Below, one piece after another: positions 28,201 to 40,800 of a stretch of DNA of 64,000 bases. The first letter of the stretch is position 1, and every line of letters starts with the position of its first letter. The position numbers and the translations under genes were made by a program. The stretch is from contig JBBHKE010001900.1 of the NCBI GenBank assembly GCA_037447655.1, positions 67,621 through 131,620 of the forward strand, read 5' to 3'. Under the pieces are notes generated by a model. It was not told the DNA's origin and did not search any database. It was given only the letters and a program-made list of their open reading frames with translations. The DNA is from Zygnema cylindricum. Taxonomy: Eukaryota > Streptophyta > Zygnematophyceae > Zygnematales > Zygnemataceae.

Positions 28201-31200
28201 AAATACTGTAGGCTACCCTTCGCTGCCAATCCAGCCTGCCAAGACTACCTTTAAATACAAGTATTTCACGCAAGGAAGTCGAAAAGAAACCTGACAAAGC
28301 CGCAACAGGTAACAGTTCCAAAGCACAAACACTAATTGCCTCCAAAGCTGCAATCGCAATCTCCTGCCACGATGAACGAAATTCAAAATCATGGAATTAA
28401 AGAAACAGAAACACATAAAGTTATAGCAAAGAAATTGAGCAAGTGTATGAGAAAATGCCGCCAACTGAACAGATTTCAAAGCAACTACCAAGAATGAACT
28501 GTTCCACTGAATAATTTCGATTTAAAATCACTATTTTTTAGGAAGCCACTCTGAAGAATGGACAAGAGTTCTCACCTTCTGTCCAATTCGAAACCGTAGG
28601 CACATCAAATCTCCTTCTAATGTATTCATATTTCCCTCGAAGCTTTGGAATCCGCTGGCTACCTTGTTTGTTAATTCTTCCAGAAGTTGACGATCAGTAT
28701 CATTATTTTCTCCACCGGCGAACTTTGAAAGGCGCTCGGACAAAAGCTTTCGAAGAGTCGAGAGAACCCACCATTCTAACGCAATATTCTGTCAAGCAAC
28801 AAAGTATGTAGCTAAGGCCCAGAAAAGTTTTGATATCTCCAAAAAGAGCAATAACCGTACAGCTTAAAGTCGTGCCTGCTTTTTCCTAAAATGAAGGCTT
28901 ACCTTTTCATTGTAAAATACATCGCGTTCTCCCAATTTGGGCTCCCATTCCAAAGAATAAATAGTGCATTCTTCCATTAGACAGATTCGAGCAGAAGCAA
29001 GAAGAGCTTCAGGTAAAGGTTTCAAAATGCTCAGCTCATGATCAGAAGAAAGCCCCAAAAGGCGAAGCGTTCTTTGGCGAGCTTTGACAGTTCCGTTGGT
29101 CTTTTCAACTGATGAAACTGCCAGGCGTACATGAAAACGCTCTGCTGGATTTTGAAGGAGAGCAAAGCCATATCCGACTAAAAGTTCCTCATTTGGCTGT
29201 GGCAAAAATACATAACCCTTTTGCAGATAATCACATGCCTGAAATTATTCCACAGAAATCAACCATAACCTGAAGGGTACTGAGAGTATACATATGTCCA
29301 AGTACGTATCAAAAACAAAATCATCTCTACACGTCTTCTAATGTGAGATATTCATGTCGACATGTTCCTTTAAGTGAGCACTTCATAAATACCTTTTGAC
29401 CGTAATTATTGTGTACTTCGTTTCCACACTGAATCTGGTCGTCAGCAATAAATCGCACATTGCCATGCTGCTCCTCTGTTAGCCACGTGACACTGTCACA
29501 GCTCCACAAAGACAGGTATGAAAAGGGTCACATGGACACGGGAGAGGTCACAGTTAGAAACATGGAAAAAGGCATTCCTCTCCCTTTGAAAAGACAAAGA
29601 GGGGGAGTTGGAACGAACCGGGCAGAAGGGCTGTGATCCATCATGTCCAACAGAGGCACAAGAGCCACAATTCGTCCAGAACCCATACAAAGAGTAAAAC
29701 CTCTAGACCAAAGAATGGTCCTCGCCCGTTTTAGGATTAGACCATCGCCTAATGCCTGCAGTAATCCAAGCGCTGGAAGATGCCCTTGAAAAAATGCATT
29801 AGTAAATATCGAAGCATCAATCGGCTAAACACACTAGCAAAAATGAAGCATTGCTTTCTAAAACGGTAGTAGGACACACCTTCTGCTCGGAATTCCTGTG
29901 GACAAAGTTTCTCTCCAGCAGTTTTGAGCTTTGAAAGGCAAAGCTCCCCAAGATCTTTCAAAGCTTTTTGCTCCCTCGGTAATGCGACAGCCACACGTGT
30001 TCCCCTTAGCATATCCAGCTGTGCTTCACTGTTCCTCCATAATTCATTTTTTGGACAAACCATAAATGTTAAAGCATAGTCCAAATGTGCAAAAACAATT
30101 GAAAACGCTATATGTAGTTACCCCACGCTAAATGTATGTCGTACGGTAAAATAGGGGTACATATGTGGTAACCACATATAGCGTTTCCAATTGTTCTCAT
30201 ACATTTGAACTGTGTTGAAGCTCAAATGTTTCAAACCAGGATTTCAGGCACAGCAGAAGACGTGAGAGAAAAAAAAAGTTACTTCAAATGCTACTGCCCA
30301 AGGTTTGGAGAACAAACATTTTGTATGCTTTGATGATTAAGGCAATAAAGCTACAGTCAGAGGCGAAAGCAAGGGGCTAAAAAGAATAGTGACCTGAGGT
30401 AGAGGAGAGTGTTGTAATGGTATGGAAGAGAAGTCAAATATGGTGCCCAAAATGAGCTTTTACCCTTAACAAGCTCCAATGAAACAAAGAGTGCAAGCCT
30501 GGACAAAGAATACATTCAGAAATATGGCTTAATTGAAAAAGAAAGTTGATTACATTGTAGTTGTCTAGAGAGAGAAAGTAAAGAGCAGTGATATTCATGA
30601 CCGGCGATATAGCTGTCATGTTCACATGTCCAGCTCACTGAAAAGGTAATTTCACATATTTAAGGTGCCCCATTAAGAGTCCTTGGATAAAATCTACCAT
30701 ACCATGTTAGTTGAAAAATTTGTTAATTGGAAAAATCTACAATAAAAATGTCTTTGGCTGCATATACATCTAATGGCAAATCAATCTCTACAGAATGTCC
30801 GCATTTTATTGTCGTTCAATAAACCTGAATAACCCTAAAAAATCAGAATTTTTTCAAATTTTTCTTCAAAATAAGTCTACCATCTTATCTACCAGTTCAT
30901 ATTTATGAGGAACACCTTCTATTTATGACATTTATTTCTCCATTGTGACAATATTTTTGTTTATTAGAAAATCAAAAACAGCATCAATCAATCTTCAAAC
31001 AACAAGAAAATATTTTTTTGGTTAATCAAACTTTTTGTTCATATATCCATTTTCACTAGTCTATCCGTATTAGACCTCCCCCATCCATACCAAATTAATT
31101 TAGCATTAATCTTTTTAAACTTGAAAAAAAATGCTTTAGGTCTCTCCCTTTTGTGTTGAGGATGGAACACTATTAACTTTTGCAATTACATGAATAGTAC

Positions 31201-32130
31201 ATTTTATTCGCATGAATGGTACTATGAAACAAATCAATTTAAATCAAAATCCTATAGAGATTGGAAATACACCATTCCATGGTACAATAGAACAATGCAG
31301 CACAATCACTCAATTTAGCGTCATATCATGTTATCATACAAAGCATCACATTAATCTTTACAAAGCTAGGACCAGGTTACCATTACCCAACTATTGATGC
31401 AAACAGATGTCTCGAGTTATTGAATTAGCATTGTTCCTTGAACACCTTGAATCACAAATGATGTGGCTGACATTTGAGCCAAAGTAGAAAAAAATGCCCA
31501 ATCCACAGTCTTCCCAGTGGAGAATCTCCACATTGTGAGGATGGGTTACATAAATTAACCATTGTGAACCGTATGGTGAATAGGAGGATCATACAGAGAG
31601 CGTTCGTCCATGCCTGCCTGTTGCAAAGCTCTGAATGCGGCCCCCAGGAATTGATCCTGACAAGCTGCCTCGACAGTCATCTGTTGCCATCCCCCATGAT
31701 TTGTTATGCCTAATTTATGATGAATAGAAGAATATGATTATGACGTCACTGAATCTGAAATTTCACATGTACCTCAAGAATCTCAAATTTACAAATTCCT
31801 GTGAATGTTGAAGCTGTAATTGCTTCCACCTTAAGTTGACAAAATACCATATTCTTCAATTGTTGCTGAAAAATCAGTCACAGCTTCAATTTTCAGCTGC
31901 ATTTTAAATGAGACACCTTATATTTTCAAATTGCATCTGAAGTTCACGATTGATCCCCTTGAGAAAGGATAGAGGACGACCAGCAGCCGTAATGGCACAG
32001 AAAACACAGAAGTGCCAGGTGGCATCTCCTCCACGGCAACCACACGCCGTCCCTCCATGCGGACGTGCGACATGCTTGCTCCATGGCTGACTGCCCATTG
32101 CAAGAGCTCCTCCACTGGAGGTGAGGCCAT
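22262..32130 (-). CDS. large protein with two tandem SET domains (Rubisco-LSMT/SETD3/SETD6-like lysine methyltransferase)
   Basis: Minus-strand exons: 31981-32130, 31595-31680, [a gap where an exon is expected], about 30076-29880, 29748-29619, 29501-29393, 29196-28903, 28788-28576, 28363-28249, 27968-27912, 27278-27244, 27005-26850, 26624-26508, 25807-25718, 25071-25045, 24655-24392, 24161-24102, 23961-23877, 23385-23234, 23063-22939, about 22830-22262. From 29880 to 22939 every junction keeps phase, so I call one gene of roughly 1000 residues. First SET: SVPLRLLMTVEAA, LRGTRVA, LVPLLDMMDHSPSA, NNYGQKPNEELLVGYGF. Second SET: GQLLVRIPTSEI, VWPSKEILELLEGTGL, MTWTNFCWAQALLQ, LAPFLSWMPSHL and LVELNNPFDFVEIAM; it lacks the NHS and GYGF cores. 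The last exon (basic, ending RKRKCH) does not join cleanly in phase and may be mis-modelled. Family is confident; substrate unknown. Confidence 0.85.
25045..25071 (-). CDS. 27-bp microexon of the SET gene
   Basis: Encodes REILHKFSQ between a consensus CTGCAG acceptor and a GTAATTC donor, phase 0 at both ends. It links the exon ending EEQEAEMEEQ (25718) to the exon starting VMTWTNFCWA (24655). SET proteins of this family have an acidic helix followed by an FxxxF/xTWxxFxWA segment at this place, and these nine residues supply the missing helix. The surrounding larger open frame on the same strand is intronic. Confidence 0.7.
28049..28196. repeat. GA-rich low-complexity tract in SET-gene intron
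   Basis: GGGAGAGGGAGA-type purine run about 150 bases long, just outside the exon at 28249. Minus-strand open frames across it are extensions of that exon into the repeat, not separate genes. Confidence 0.85.
30079..30210. mobile_element. GTTCAAATG-family MITE, 132 bp, in SET-gene intron
   Basis: Ends GTCCAAATGTGCAAAAACAA and TTGTTCTCATACATTTGAAC, followed inward by AACGCTATATGTAGTTACC and GGTAACCACATATAGCGTT. Left flank is TA (30077-30078), right flank TG. Same length and plan as 35372-35503. It directly abuts a coding exon of the SET gene (29880 upward), whose open frame continues into it. Confidence 0.8.
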
Positions 32131-32168
32131 GATGGCACATCAACTGTTAGCATACCGTATGCCATGGC

Positions 32169-33440
32169 TGAAAAACAAATGTGTGAAAAGTGAAAACGAT
32201 AAGAAACGCTATACAGTATACATGGTAACCACGTACTATACGCGTACTATACCATATACTACGAGTACGGTATAGGAAAACAGCATGTACACCGCGAATC
32301 GTTATTAGGGTCAAAGTTTAAACAGTGTTGAAGAAAATTTACCGTAATTGATGCTAATTAAGAATTTGAATTTTTTTAAAAAAAAGGTGTATTCTAATTT
32401 CGGCGTTTATGCTAATTTGGGAACAGCAAAAATGGAATATTCGCCGTACGATTATATACATTAATATATGTATTCGTACAAAATATTAGAAATCGTACGC
32501 CGTCGCGAGTTTATAATGTCCGTACATCCTATACTAACTTACGTGTCAGACTAATCCCGTTTTTTTGAGCGCACGTTCCTATGCGTGCGCGTCTGATTTA
32601 ATTCATTTTTTGTAAATTTTCACTTGAAAAGGTACATTTATGTACGGTCCGACATCGACCGTACACCACACTATTTATATTTTATTGTACTTTCGGGCGT
32701 TACGCTATTTTGTACGGTACCTCAATTAACGTCAAGGAAAAATTAAAATCATGTATCCTATTTGAAAAAAAAAATCAAAATTTTAAGAACCCAAATTAGT
32801 GACTTTGACACTACTGTAATAACGATTCGCGGTGGTACACCGCGCATCGTTATTAGTGTCAATGACACTAATTTGGGTTCTTAAAATTTTGATTTTTTTC
32901 CTCAAATAGGATACATGATTTTAATTTTTCCTTGACGTTAATTAAGGTACCGTACAAAATAGCGTAAAGGACGAATTACAACAATATCTAAATAGTGTGG
33001 TGTACGGTCGATGTCAGACCGTACATAAATGTACCTTTTCAAGTGAAAATTTTACAAAAAATGAGTTTCAAGTGAAAATTTTACAAAAAATGAGTTAAAT
33101 CAGACGCGCACGCATAGGATCATGCGCTACGAAAACGGGATTGTTCTGACACGTAAATTAGTCTTATATGTACGGATATTTAAATTTCACGACGACGTAC
33201 GATTTTTATTATTTTGTACGGATACATATATTATTGTATATAATCGTACAACGAATATTCTATTTTTGCTGTTCCCAAATTAGCATAAACGCCGAAATTA
33301 GAATTCACCTTTTTTTTTTTTTTTTTAAATCTTAATTAGCGTCAATGACGGTATATTTACTTCCACACTATTTAAACTTTGACACTAATAACGATGCGCG
33401 GTGTAGCGTTTCCAATTATTCAGACGATCTGAAATTCTGA
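32169..33440. mobile_element. GTTCAAATG-family MITE split by a 1.1-kb insertion
   Basis: The left part (about 32169-32289) has CAAATGTGTGAAAAG, GAAACGCTAT and GGTAACCACG blocks; the right part (33406 to about 33440) has GCGTTTCCAATTATTC. Between them sits the CACCG inverted pair 32290-33403, flanked by TA on both sides. The older element was therefore a target for the younger one. The left end is about 40 bases upstream of the SET-gene start codon. Confidence 0.65.
32290..33403. mobile_element. CACCG-family inverted pair (foldback), 1114 bp
   Basis: Two units meet head to head: 32290-32834 and 32838-33403, each starting CACCGCG.ATCGTTATTAG at the outside and ending in the same motif at the centre (GCGGTGGTACACCGCGC). 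Read from the outer ends, the arms agree over most of their roughly 550 bases (shared GGCGTTTATGCTAATTTGGG, GATTATATACA, CGTGTCAGA). TA flanks at 32288-32289 and 33404-33405. A transcript would fold into a very long hairpin. No coding capacity. Confidence 0.85.
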
Positions 33441-34174
33441 ATAGTGTTGGACCTCCAGTGGAATCCTACTATTGACTTCTGTGACCTAAATGGTATGCCA
33501 CAGTAAATTATTACTTGGAAGCTAATTATTATTGCTTGGGGGCTTGTTCGATACCCATACTGTACTGTACTACTGTAGTAAATTAACATGGCGCGCACAC
33601 GGTTCAATTAGGCACACTAAAGATTTTTGGTTGGGGAAATCAGGAAATGATAAGCGCAAACATATTTTCAAATACACATAATTTTAAGCCACGTACGGAT
33701 TTCCGAAAATTCTGAGCGATTACAAAAAGGTCGAGCAAAGGCCCAACCAAAAACTTTCCCGCCAAAACTGTTCTCGAGAAAAGGTGAGTGTTAAAGTGAA
33801 ACCCTAAATAGCAAATTGACAAACGTTAACGCCGTACATTGAGATTAGCAACTGGTTGACGGCGATTAATCGGCCGTCAACTGTTTATCCGCAAAACGTC
33901 CGTCTCTTTTTTGTTCTTTTGCCAGGCTGCTCCAAAATTCTGAATCAATTTGAAACGTTAGAAGATTTGAACAGTTTCACAAAAAAAAAGCAGCCATGTT
34001 GAATCTTCCCTGGCTCTCCCGTTGCCTCGGCTCAGCAGGTGACCGAGGAGGAGTATGAATCCAAACATTAAGCTAGGGTGGTCTGATTGAAAGCAACTAC
34101 AGGGTTATAGGCTGGGCGAAAAAGGGAAAGAGAGTTGGCAGAAAGGTAAAGTGAACGTATTTAGCTGGCTAACC
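33406..34174. other. intergenic, likely divergent promoter region
   Basis: Between the transposon cluster upstream of the SET gene and the plus-strand gene starting at 34175. Contains TACTGTACTGTACTACTGTAG at 33559-33579. No gene recognised. The last about 200 bases probably contain the leader of the next gene. Confidence 0.45.
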
Positions 34175-34780
34175 ATGGATGGTTATGGAGGAGAGTATCT
34201 CATGGGACAGGATGCCTATTCCTCCATCGATTTTACACTTCTGGATCGGCCTAGAGGAGGGTGAGCCTTGTCCTAATTTTATTCCTTTCTCCTCCTTTCC
34301 CTCTCACTTCATTCCTTCTTGGGTCCTCTCCATTTGTCTTTTTCTCTCTCTTTCTCCCTCTCCTGATATTTTTCTCCCTTTCTCTAACCATGTTTCGTTA
34401 TTTTTCCCGAAGCTCCTGAGTGTTCAACTGAAAACCGAGGATGTTGCGTGTATATTCAGTGGCATATGCATTCTGTGCATGCTTTATGTGTGCATTGACA
34501 CCTTTCTTTTTTACTTTTTGGTGGACGTCGTTGTCTTTCCTTCCCTTTTGACATTATTCTTTTACTCAGGTAAGTTCACCTGAATCATCTTCAATAGGTA
34601 GTAGCTCCAAGGTTTCAATTCTTTTCAAGTTATTTGAGACTTTTTGACAGATGCAAAAATCACTTGCATATATCGGTGCCATTATAGGTCTTCTTCATTT
34701 ACAAGCAGTTTTGTCAGGTGTGAGTTAGCAAATGTTTGCATAATTCACATAAACGAACTTTACTTAATTTTTGTTCGTAC

Positions 34781-34841
<61 letters not shown>

Positions 34842-37800
34842 ACTCCCTCCCACCCTCCCTGCCTCCCCCTATTTTTATTAGTCAAAGCAAACATTGCCCG
34901 TCAGAGGAACATGAATATTAGGTGTATAGTTGATCTTGCGTGTCTAACTTTTTGGTGATGGTCGACACATCAGTCCATGGAGTTCAAGGGATATACTGCA
35001 AGACTTAGAGGAGTTGGGTACATGAGCGCGATAATTTTTTGAACATCACTCTTAGCATTAGGCCACAAAGTCGTGCATGAGCTTGTGAGGATTGCAAATG
35101 ATTTTGCCGTTCCTGTGAATACTCGAACAAAATTTATATTGCCAAGGTAGCCAGTGTACTGTGTTCATTTTTTTAAATTCTGTAACCTGGTTGTATCATG
35201 GTGGGAAAAAAACATCCTGCTAATCAGAGAGAAGTTCGTCTCCAAGCGGGATGCTTAGACTTATCATGGGAGGAGGAGGAAATGAGAGGTTTAGATGTAT
35301 GGTAGTCACTGTCTGTAGTACGAATAAAAATCGAGCAAAGCGGAGTTTACGGAGGATTTGTTCAATCCATAGTTCAAATGTGTGAAAACGATTGGAAACG
35401 CTATATGTCGTTACCTCGTAGTATACGCGGATCATACGGTATAATATGCAATAGTTTGAGGTAACCGTATATAATGTTTCCAATAGTTTTCGCACATTAG
35501 AACTACGGTCCAGTCTTGTTGATGAAGTTGGTGAAAGAGGCAAGTGACACACAATTGTGTGTATGGTTAATGAAACTCGGGTCAAAGATGAAAGGAAAGG
35601 ACATAGTGTTAGTGAGAGTAAAGAGAGTAAAGGAAACAGACGTATTAGCTGGGGTGCTTATGCCATTTTAGTACAGAAGAGATTCAAATAAATCAGGTCC
35701 AAATAATATGCTAGTGACTTATATTTCTCATAAACGAAGCAAAGGATAGAAAATTTACTTGACAGATAGACATGAAGAGTGAAGGGTAGCAGGACGTTTA
35801 GACCAGAAGTTTGCTAGCATCAGGAAAAGGGAATGTTTAGGAAGATTGCAGAAGAAATAGAGGTTTAGGACGAATAAATGACTTGGTGATGATCGAGATA
35901 GGAAGGCCTTAGAAAACGTGAATGCAGTATATGAAGCATTGTCTTAAGCTGGATAATTATCGTCAAAAGAACCCTAAAAAGAACCTAAGAAGAAGTTGAA
36001 AGACAAGTCCATGCTGGATGAAAGTCAGTTCTAAGAAAACGACAGATAGAAATGAAGGGTGACGAGAAAGCAGAACATTTAGGCTAAATGCTTGCTAGCA
36101 TAAAAAAGTGAAGGTTTAGGGAAGATTGCAGGAGAACAAGAGGTTTAGGCTGAATAAATAACTTGATGATGATTGAGATAGAAAGGCCTCAGTAAACATG
36201 TAGTATAGGAAGCATTGTCTTAAGCTGGATTGTTTTAGTAGAAGAAGTTGAAAGACAAGTCCATGTTGGATGTGTGAAAGGAATGAGAGTGAATAATAAC
36301 TCTATGATGTTGCGCTAGGAAGGCCTCACTAAACATGAAGCTAGTATAGGAAGCATTGTCTTAAGCGAGATTGTTTTAGTCGAAGAAGTTGAAAGTCCAT
36401 GTTGGATGAATGTAAGGAATGAGAGTGCAAGGAATATAGAGGTTCACTATGGATAGATTTAACGCAAGTGAGAACCATTAACAAGGGACCAAGTTTGTAC
36501 AGAAAATTTGTTGCTATCAAGGTACACTGCGAATTGCTATTAGCGTTAATACCACTAATCTGGTGCCGTTTTTTTATTTTCTTTTGGCCTCTGGGTACAA
36601 AATAACTCTAATAATAGTAACGTTTTTTTTTCTCAACTCTAATTTGGAATCCTCCAGAATTAGAATCAATAACAAAATAAACCCTCAATTTATGTGTCTT
36701 AACCCTTAAAGCAATTCATTTTAGCTCCTAAATAATGAAGAGTGAAGTAAAACAAATTCATGCTAGATGGAAGCCATGAAAAGATTAGGCAAAAAGGATA
36801 AGTGACGTCGACTTATAATTTTTAACTGATTAAAGACAATAGTAGATGATGACATCAGATTGGGTGAATGACTTACTATTTGTGGAAAGACTGTAAAAAA
36901 CTGATTAGCTGGGCAAACTGCATTTTTTACAACGGGAGAGAACCACAATTTTGACTGTATATAAGTGCAAAAGTATTATAAAAGAAAGAGGAATAATTTG
37001 TGTAGTGACTCAATTTCAAGATAGGAATTCAGGCTGTTAACAACTTGCGGCTGATCAAGAAGTTTAAGCAAAGAGAGGGTTGGAGTGATAAAGTTAGTAG
37101 GCGTAAGAGATGTTGTCTGGATAAGCAAATTACTGCTTATGAGGAGGTCCAATTCTGGATGGACCTTTCTATTTATGCACAGGTGACGTGCTTCAATTTA
37201 AGAGAATAGGAGGTTTTAAGAGTGTAAACAGAGTTACAGACGGGATGTAATTAACTACTGCGTTAGCACCTTTTTTTTGGCTTTGTGTGCTTACTACTTT
37301 TGAACCTGTTGAAGATGAAGAGTTTCTACTTGCTTGATGTACAAATTTTTGGTTGACAAGAAGTAATGCAAATGTACATCTACAAGAAGCCATGCATCTG
37401 GACACTCATTGAACAGTTTATGTTCTTCAAGCTTATGGCTTGAACTGTATTTTTGTGTCCATTGTGTTAACCAATTTCTTGGTGATGGTCGATGCCCCTT
37501 TGAAGAAATCATGTAATGTCTACGACAGTAATTCTTTCGTTTCTCAGTTTGTTCGAGGATTTGTATTTATCTTCAGAATGACTTTTGTTCTTATGTATTT
37601 TTAACAGCGATCTCCTTGTTGGATTGTAATTTAAGATCATATTTGGATGTTAAGTTGCAACCAAAGTTTGTATAGAATGTTCTGATAGGCAACTACTTGC
37701 CTTGGCAAAATTCTCTGTAAGGCACTTAGGTCATACAAGAAATGTTAAAGTGTCCTGGAAAAATTAGCTATTACGACGAGCCATGTCTGTCACTGAAGTA

Positions 37801-40800
37801 TTGTCTACGAGTTATAAAGCGCATATGTTTGTCCTTCTGGCTGAAGAAGTTCAATTGGTTCCCACTACTCTTTTTGTAAAATAATTTGGAAGCAGACAGA
37901 CCTATGGGCACAAATCCACTTTTCTTTGCTATAACGCTCCAGCTAACAATTTTTGAATCATCGACGAGACCCTAGCACAAATTGCATCTAGCCTTTTCAA
38001 AATCAAATGTTATCTCATATTGTAACTTATGGTTTTTGAAAATCATATGCTAACCCATTTTGTAACTTATAGGTTACAAATAAATCAATAAAAAAATAAT
38101 CACGTAACCTTACTAAACAAGTTTGCGCTCCACATCCACATTAGTTGACTGCGATTTGGTGCAATTACTTTAGATTCTTCTTCAGGAAAAGCAACCAGGC
38201 ATCTCTTGTGTTTTTTAATTACTTCAAATTGACTTTTTGTCAAGGAGTTATTCAAATGAGTGCATGGCTTGTTTTGCATGGCTCCTTAGGATCAAAGTAT
38301 GTTAGTCAGTGTTACATTAGTCAACGCATTTTTTTTTCTTGTTTCCTGCAATATTTCCAGCTTGTCCATTGTAGTAGCTCAATTGTTGATTGTGTGTTGT
38401 TGCATTTTTATGGGGCTCAGCCTTTAAATTTTCATTTTATTGTGCTTTTCGAATTGCCTTGTGTTTTGTCAATGACTGTGCGGTTGCATTCAAAGAACCA
38501 GTGGCTTTCAGGGAATTAATAAGAACAGAATTGTTCTCCCTTTACTGGCTTTTTTTTTGTTAGAGGAAAACACACTCAGTGATTGATCTCGATACCAATT
38601 TTGTGTTGTTTGTTGAGCAAAATGGACCGTTGCTAGCGATTCGTTGTTGGTAGACATAAAAATTTTATGTGCCTCGATCCCATCCCTTTCACATATAGTC
38701 ATCATTTCTATTTTTTTACCTGATCATCTGATCTCTAACAGAGGAATGTGATTGACATCGGGTTGGTATGGACAGAATCGCCCCCAGTTCTGAAACAACA
38801 AGTCTTCTACCTGGAGGACAGCAAGGTATGGTTGAACTTCGTGGAAAATAGGCTATGTTTCATTCAATCAATGCCCCCACAAAGAATACAACATCTTTCC
38901 ATCATTGTTGTTAGGCACAATTCTAAACTTTTGAAATTTGTGGTATCTTTGATGTTGATTTTTCCCCGGCCCATTTTTCTTTCCATTTTGTCAGGATTCC
39001 TTCCATGATGTTGACTAAGAGAGACATTTTCATCTGGTTGTTGAATTGCAACTCACATGTAACTGATAAGTTGTTGTGCAGATCCCACTTTCTCACCTCT
39101 TGAATTATTAAACACACGTGGTGACATGGGATATAATGGTGTTATGTATGGTCAAACCCAAAATTATGGGCTTGAAGGACAAATGCCGAGGTATGTTTTC
39201 TCATTTTATTACAAAGTTTTTGATTAGAAAGGTATGGTGATTTATTGCTGATTTTCTGGTTGGATATACCGATATCGTATTGCGATAATTGACCCTATAC
39301 TTTTAAGGGTTTTTTAGGGTTTCATTGGTTTATATTTTTATGCACTCGTGCTCATTCCATGTTGTGTCGTAAATTCGCGACTTGTCGCAACTGAATGCGA
39401 CGAAAATTGTATGTCATCTTTGCTTCAAGTGGGAATTTCTGTTGTCATATTCGCGTCAAGTGGGAACATTGGTGGTCAAATTTGCTTCAAGTGGGATTTG
39501 TACTTGCCTCTCATTAGCCATATCCCGTTCCAATTTTGCGAAAATGAAACTTTCATATATCCTACCCAAGAAGGTCTATCGGACGATCAATATCGACTCC
39601 ACAAAATCTGCGTGGAATAACTGTACTTTTGTGCCGCGTAATCCGGAGTCTGGGCTGGCGTACTACACTTTCGTGCTACAGAGAACGCGTTGGATTCTGT
39701 TATGCGAACGCGCGACAGTGCATGCGATCTTTTGTATACTAACAATTTATTTATTATCAGAAATACCTTGATAGGAAATTTTTTGATACACTACTTTTTT
39801 CCTATTAGTAGGTTGACTTGGAGCTTTTATATTACTCCATTAGAATGCTAAACTAAGCTCACCTCCGATTCTCATTCCTATCCGGATGGCCTTACATTTT
39901 TGTTATTCCTCACTTGCCAATAGGAGGAATTGAGGAATTGTTCCTCAGTTGCTATTGCCGAGGAACTGCAGCTGAGGATTGGATAGCCACTGTTTACTCA
40001 TGATGCCATTCTTTTTCGCTACACCGCTTGTCGAGATTAGTGTTAATTTTGTTGGCAAGTTCACATTTAAAATGTGTGACCTTGCACAAGTATAGTTCGT
40101 GACTGTGACTTTAGGCGAGTGTGATTTTTTGGCGAGAGTTTTCCACAGTAATTTGAATCTAGTTGGCAAATTACTCGCATATTACTTCCTATTGGCTGTA
40201 CACACATTTCTTATGTGGCATGAGGAGACTCATGGAGTTTATTTGCGTGATCAGTCTCTTAGACAGACCATTGAACACTTAGGCTTAGTGTATGTGAAAT
40301 TTACATCAGTATATACAACATAGGCACTATCCAATAGCAACTTAAGCAGTTACTCATTTTGTCTGTTCATTCAAATCCTTGTAGGATCACTGGCCTTTGG
40401 CCTTGAAATGAATAGCACTCGTATTCACAGTATTCATATGCTTATGTTTTAGTTCAGATATATGATAAAAATGCCATGGGAAGATTCGAGTTTCAGTTCA
40501 GACGATTGTTTAGTTCGCACGAAATACCGTATGTGCGCCTTTTTTGTGCGAGTCAAGCTAATGATTTTAAACCAGAACAAAAATGTGGAGTGAACAACCA
40601 GTAATAGTTTACCGGACATGGAGTTGGACTAGACCAATGGGCAAAGTTTGGCTTCTGATTTTTTCTCACAAGATTTTGACTCGTATTGAAAACCGTACGT
40701 ATTAAAATATAAATTAAGAGTCCAACAATATATGTTACTTGTACGTTACGTACCGTTAAAACATAGGTTTAGATGATCCATCAGTATTTCCTTAGTCTCA

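Noticed and set aside
31401-31470. Plus-strand ELALFLEHLES, like a SET-domain LALFLL segment
   Set aside because: On the opposite strand to the SET gene, very short, and no splice context; taken as chance.
39348-39771. Two overlapping plus-strand open frames of 90 and 129 codons
   Set aside because: No family resemblance; they run across a three-fold TTCAAGTGGGA word repeat in an intron, and neither has splice borders fitting the gene chain.
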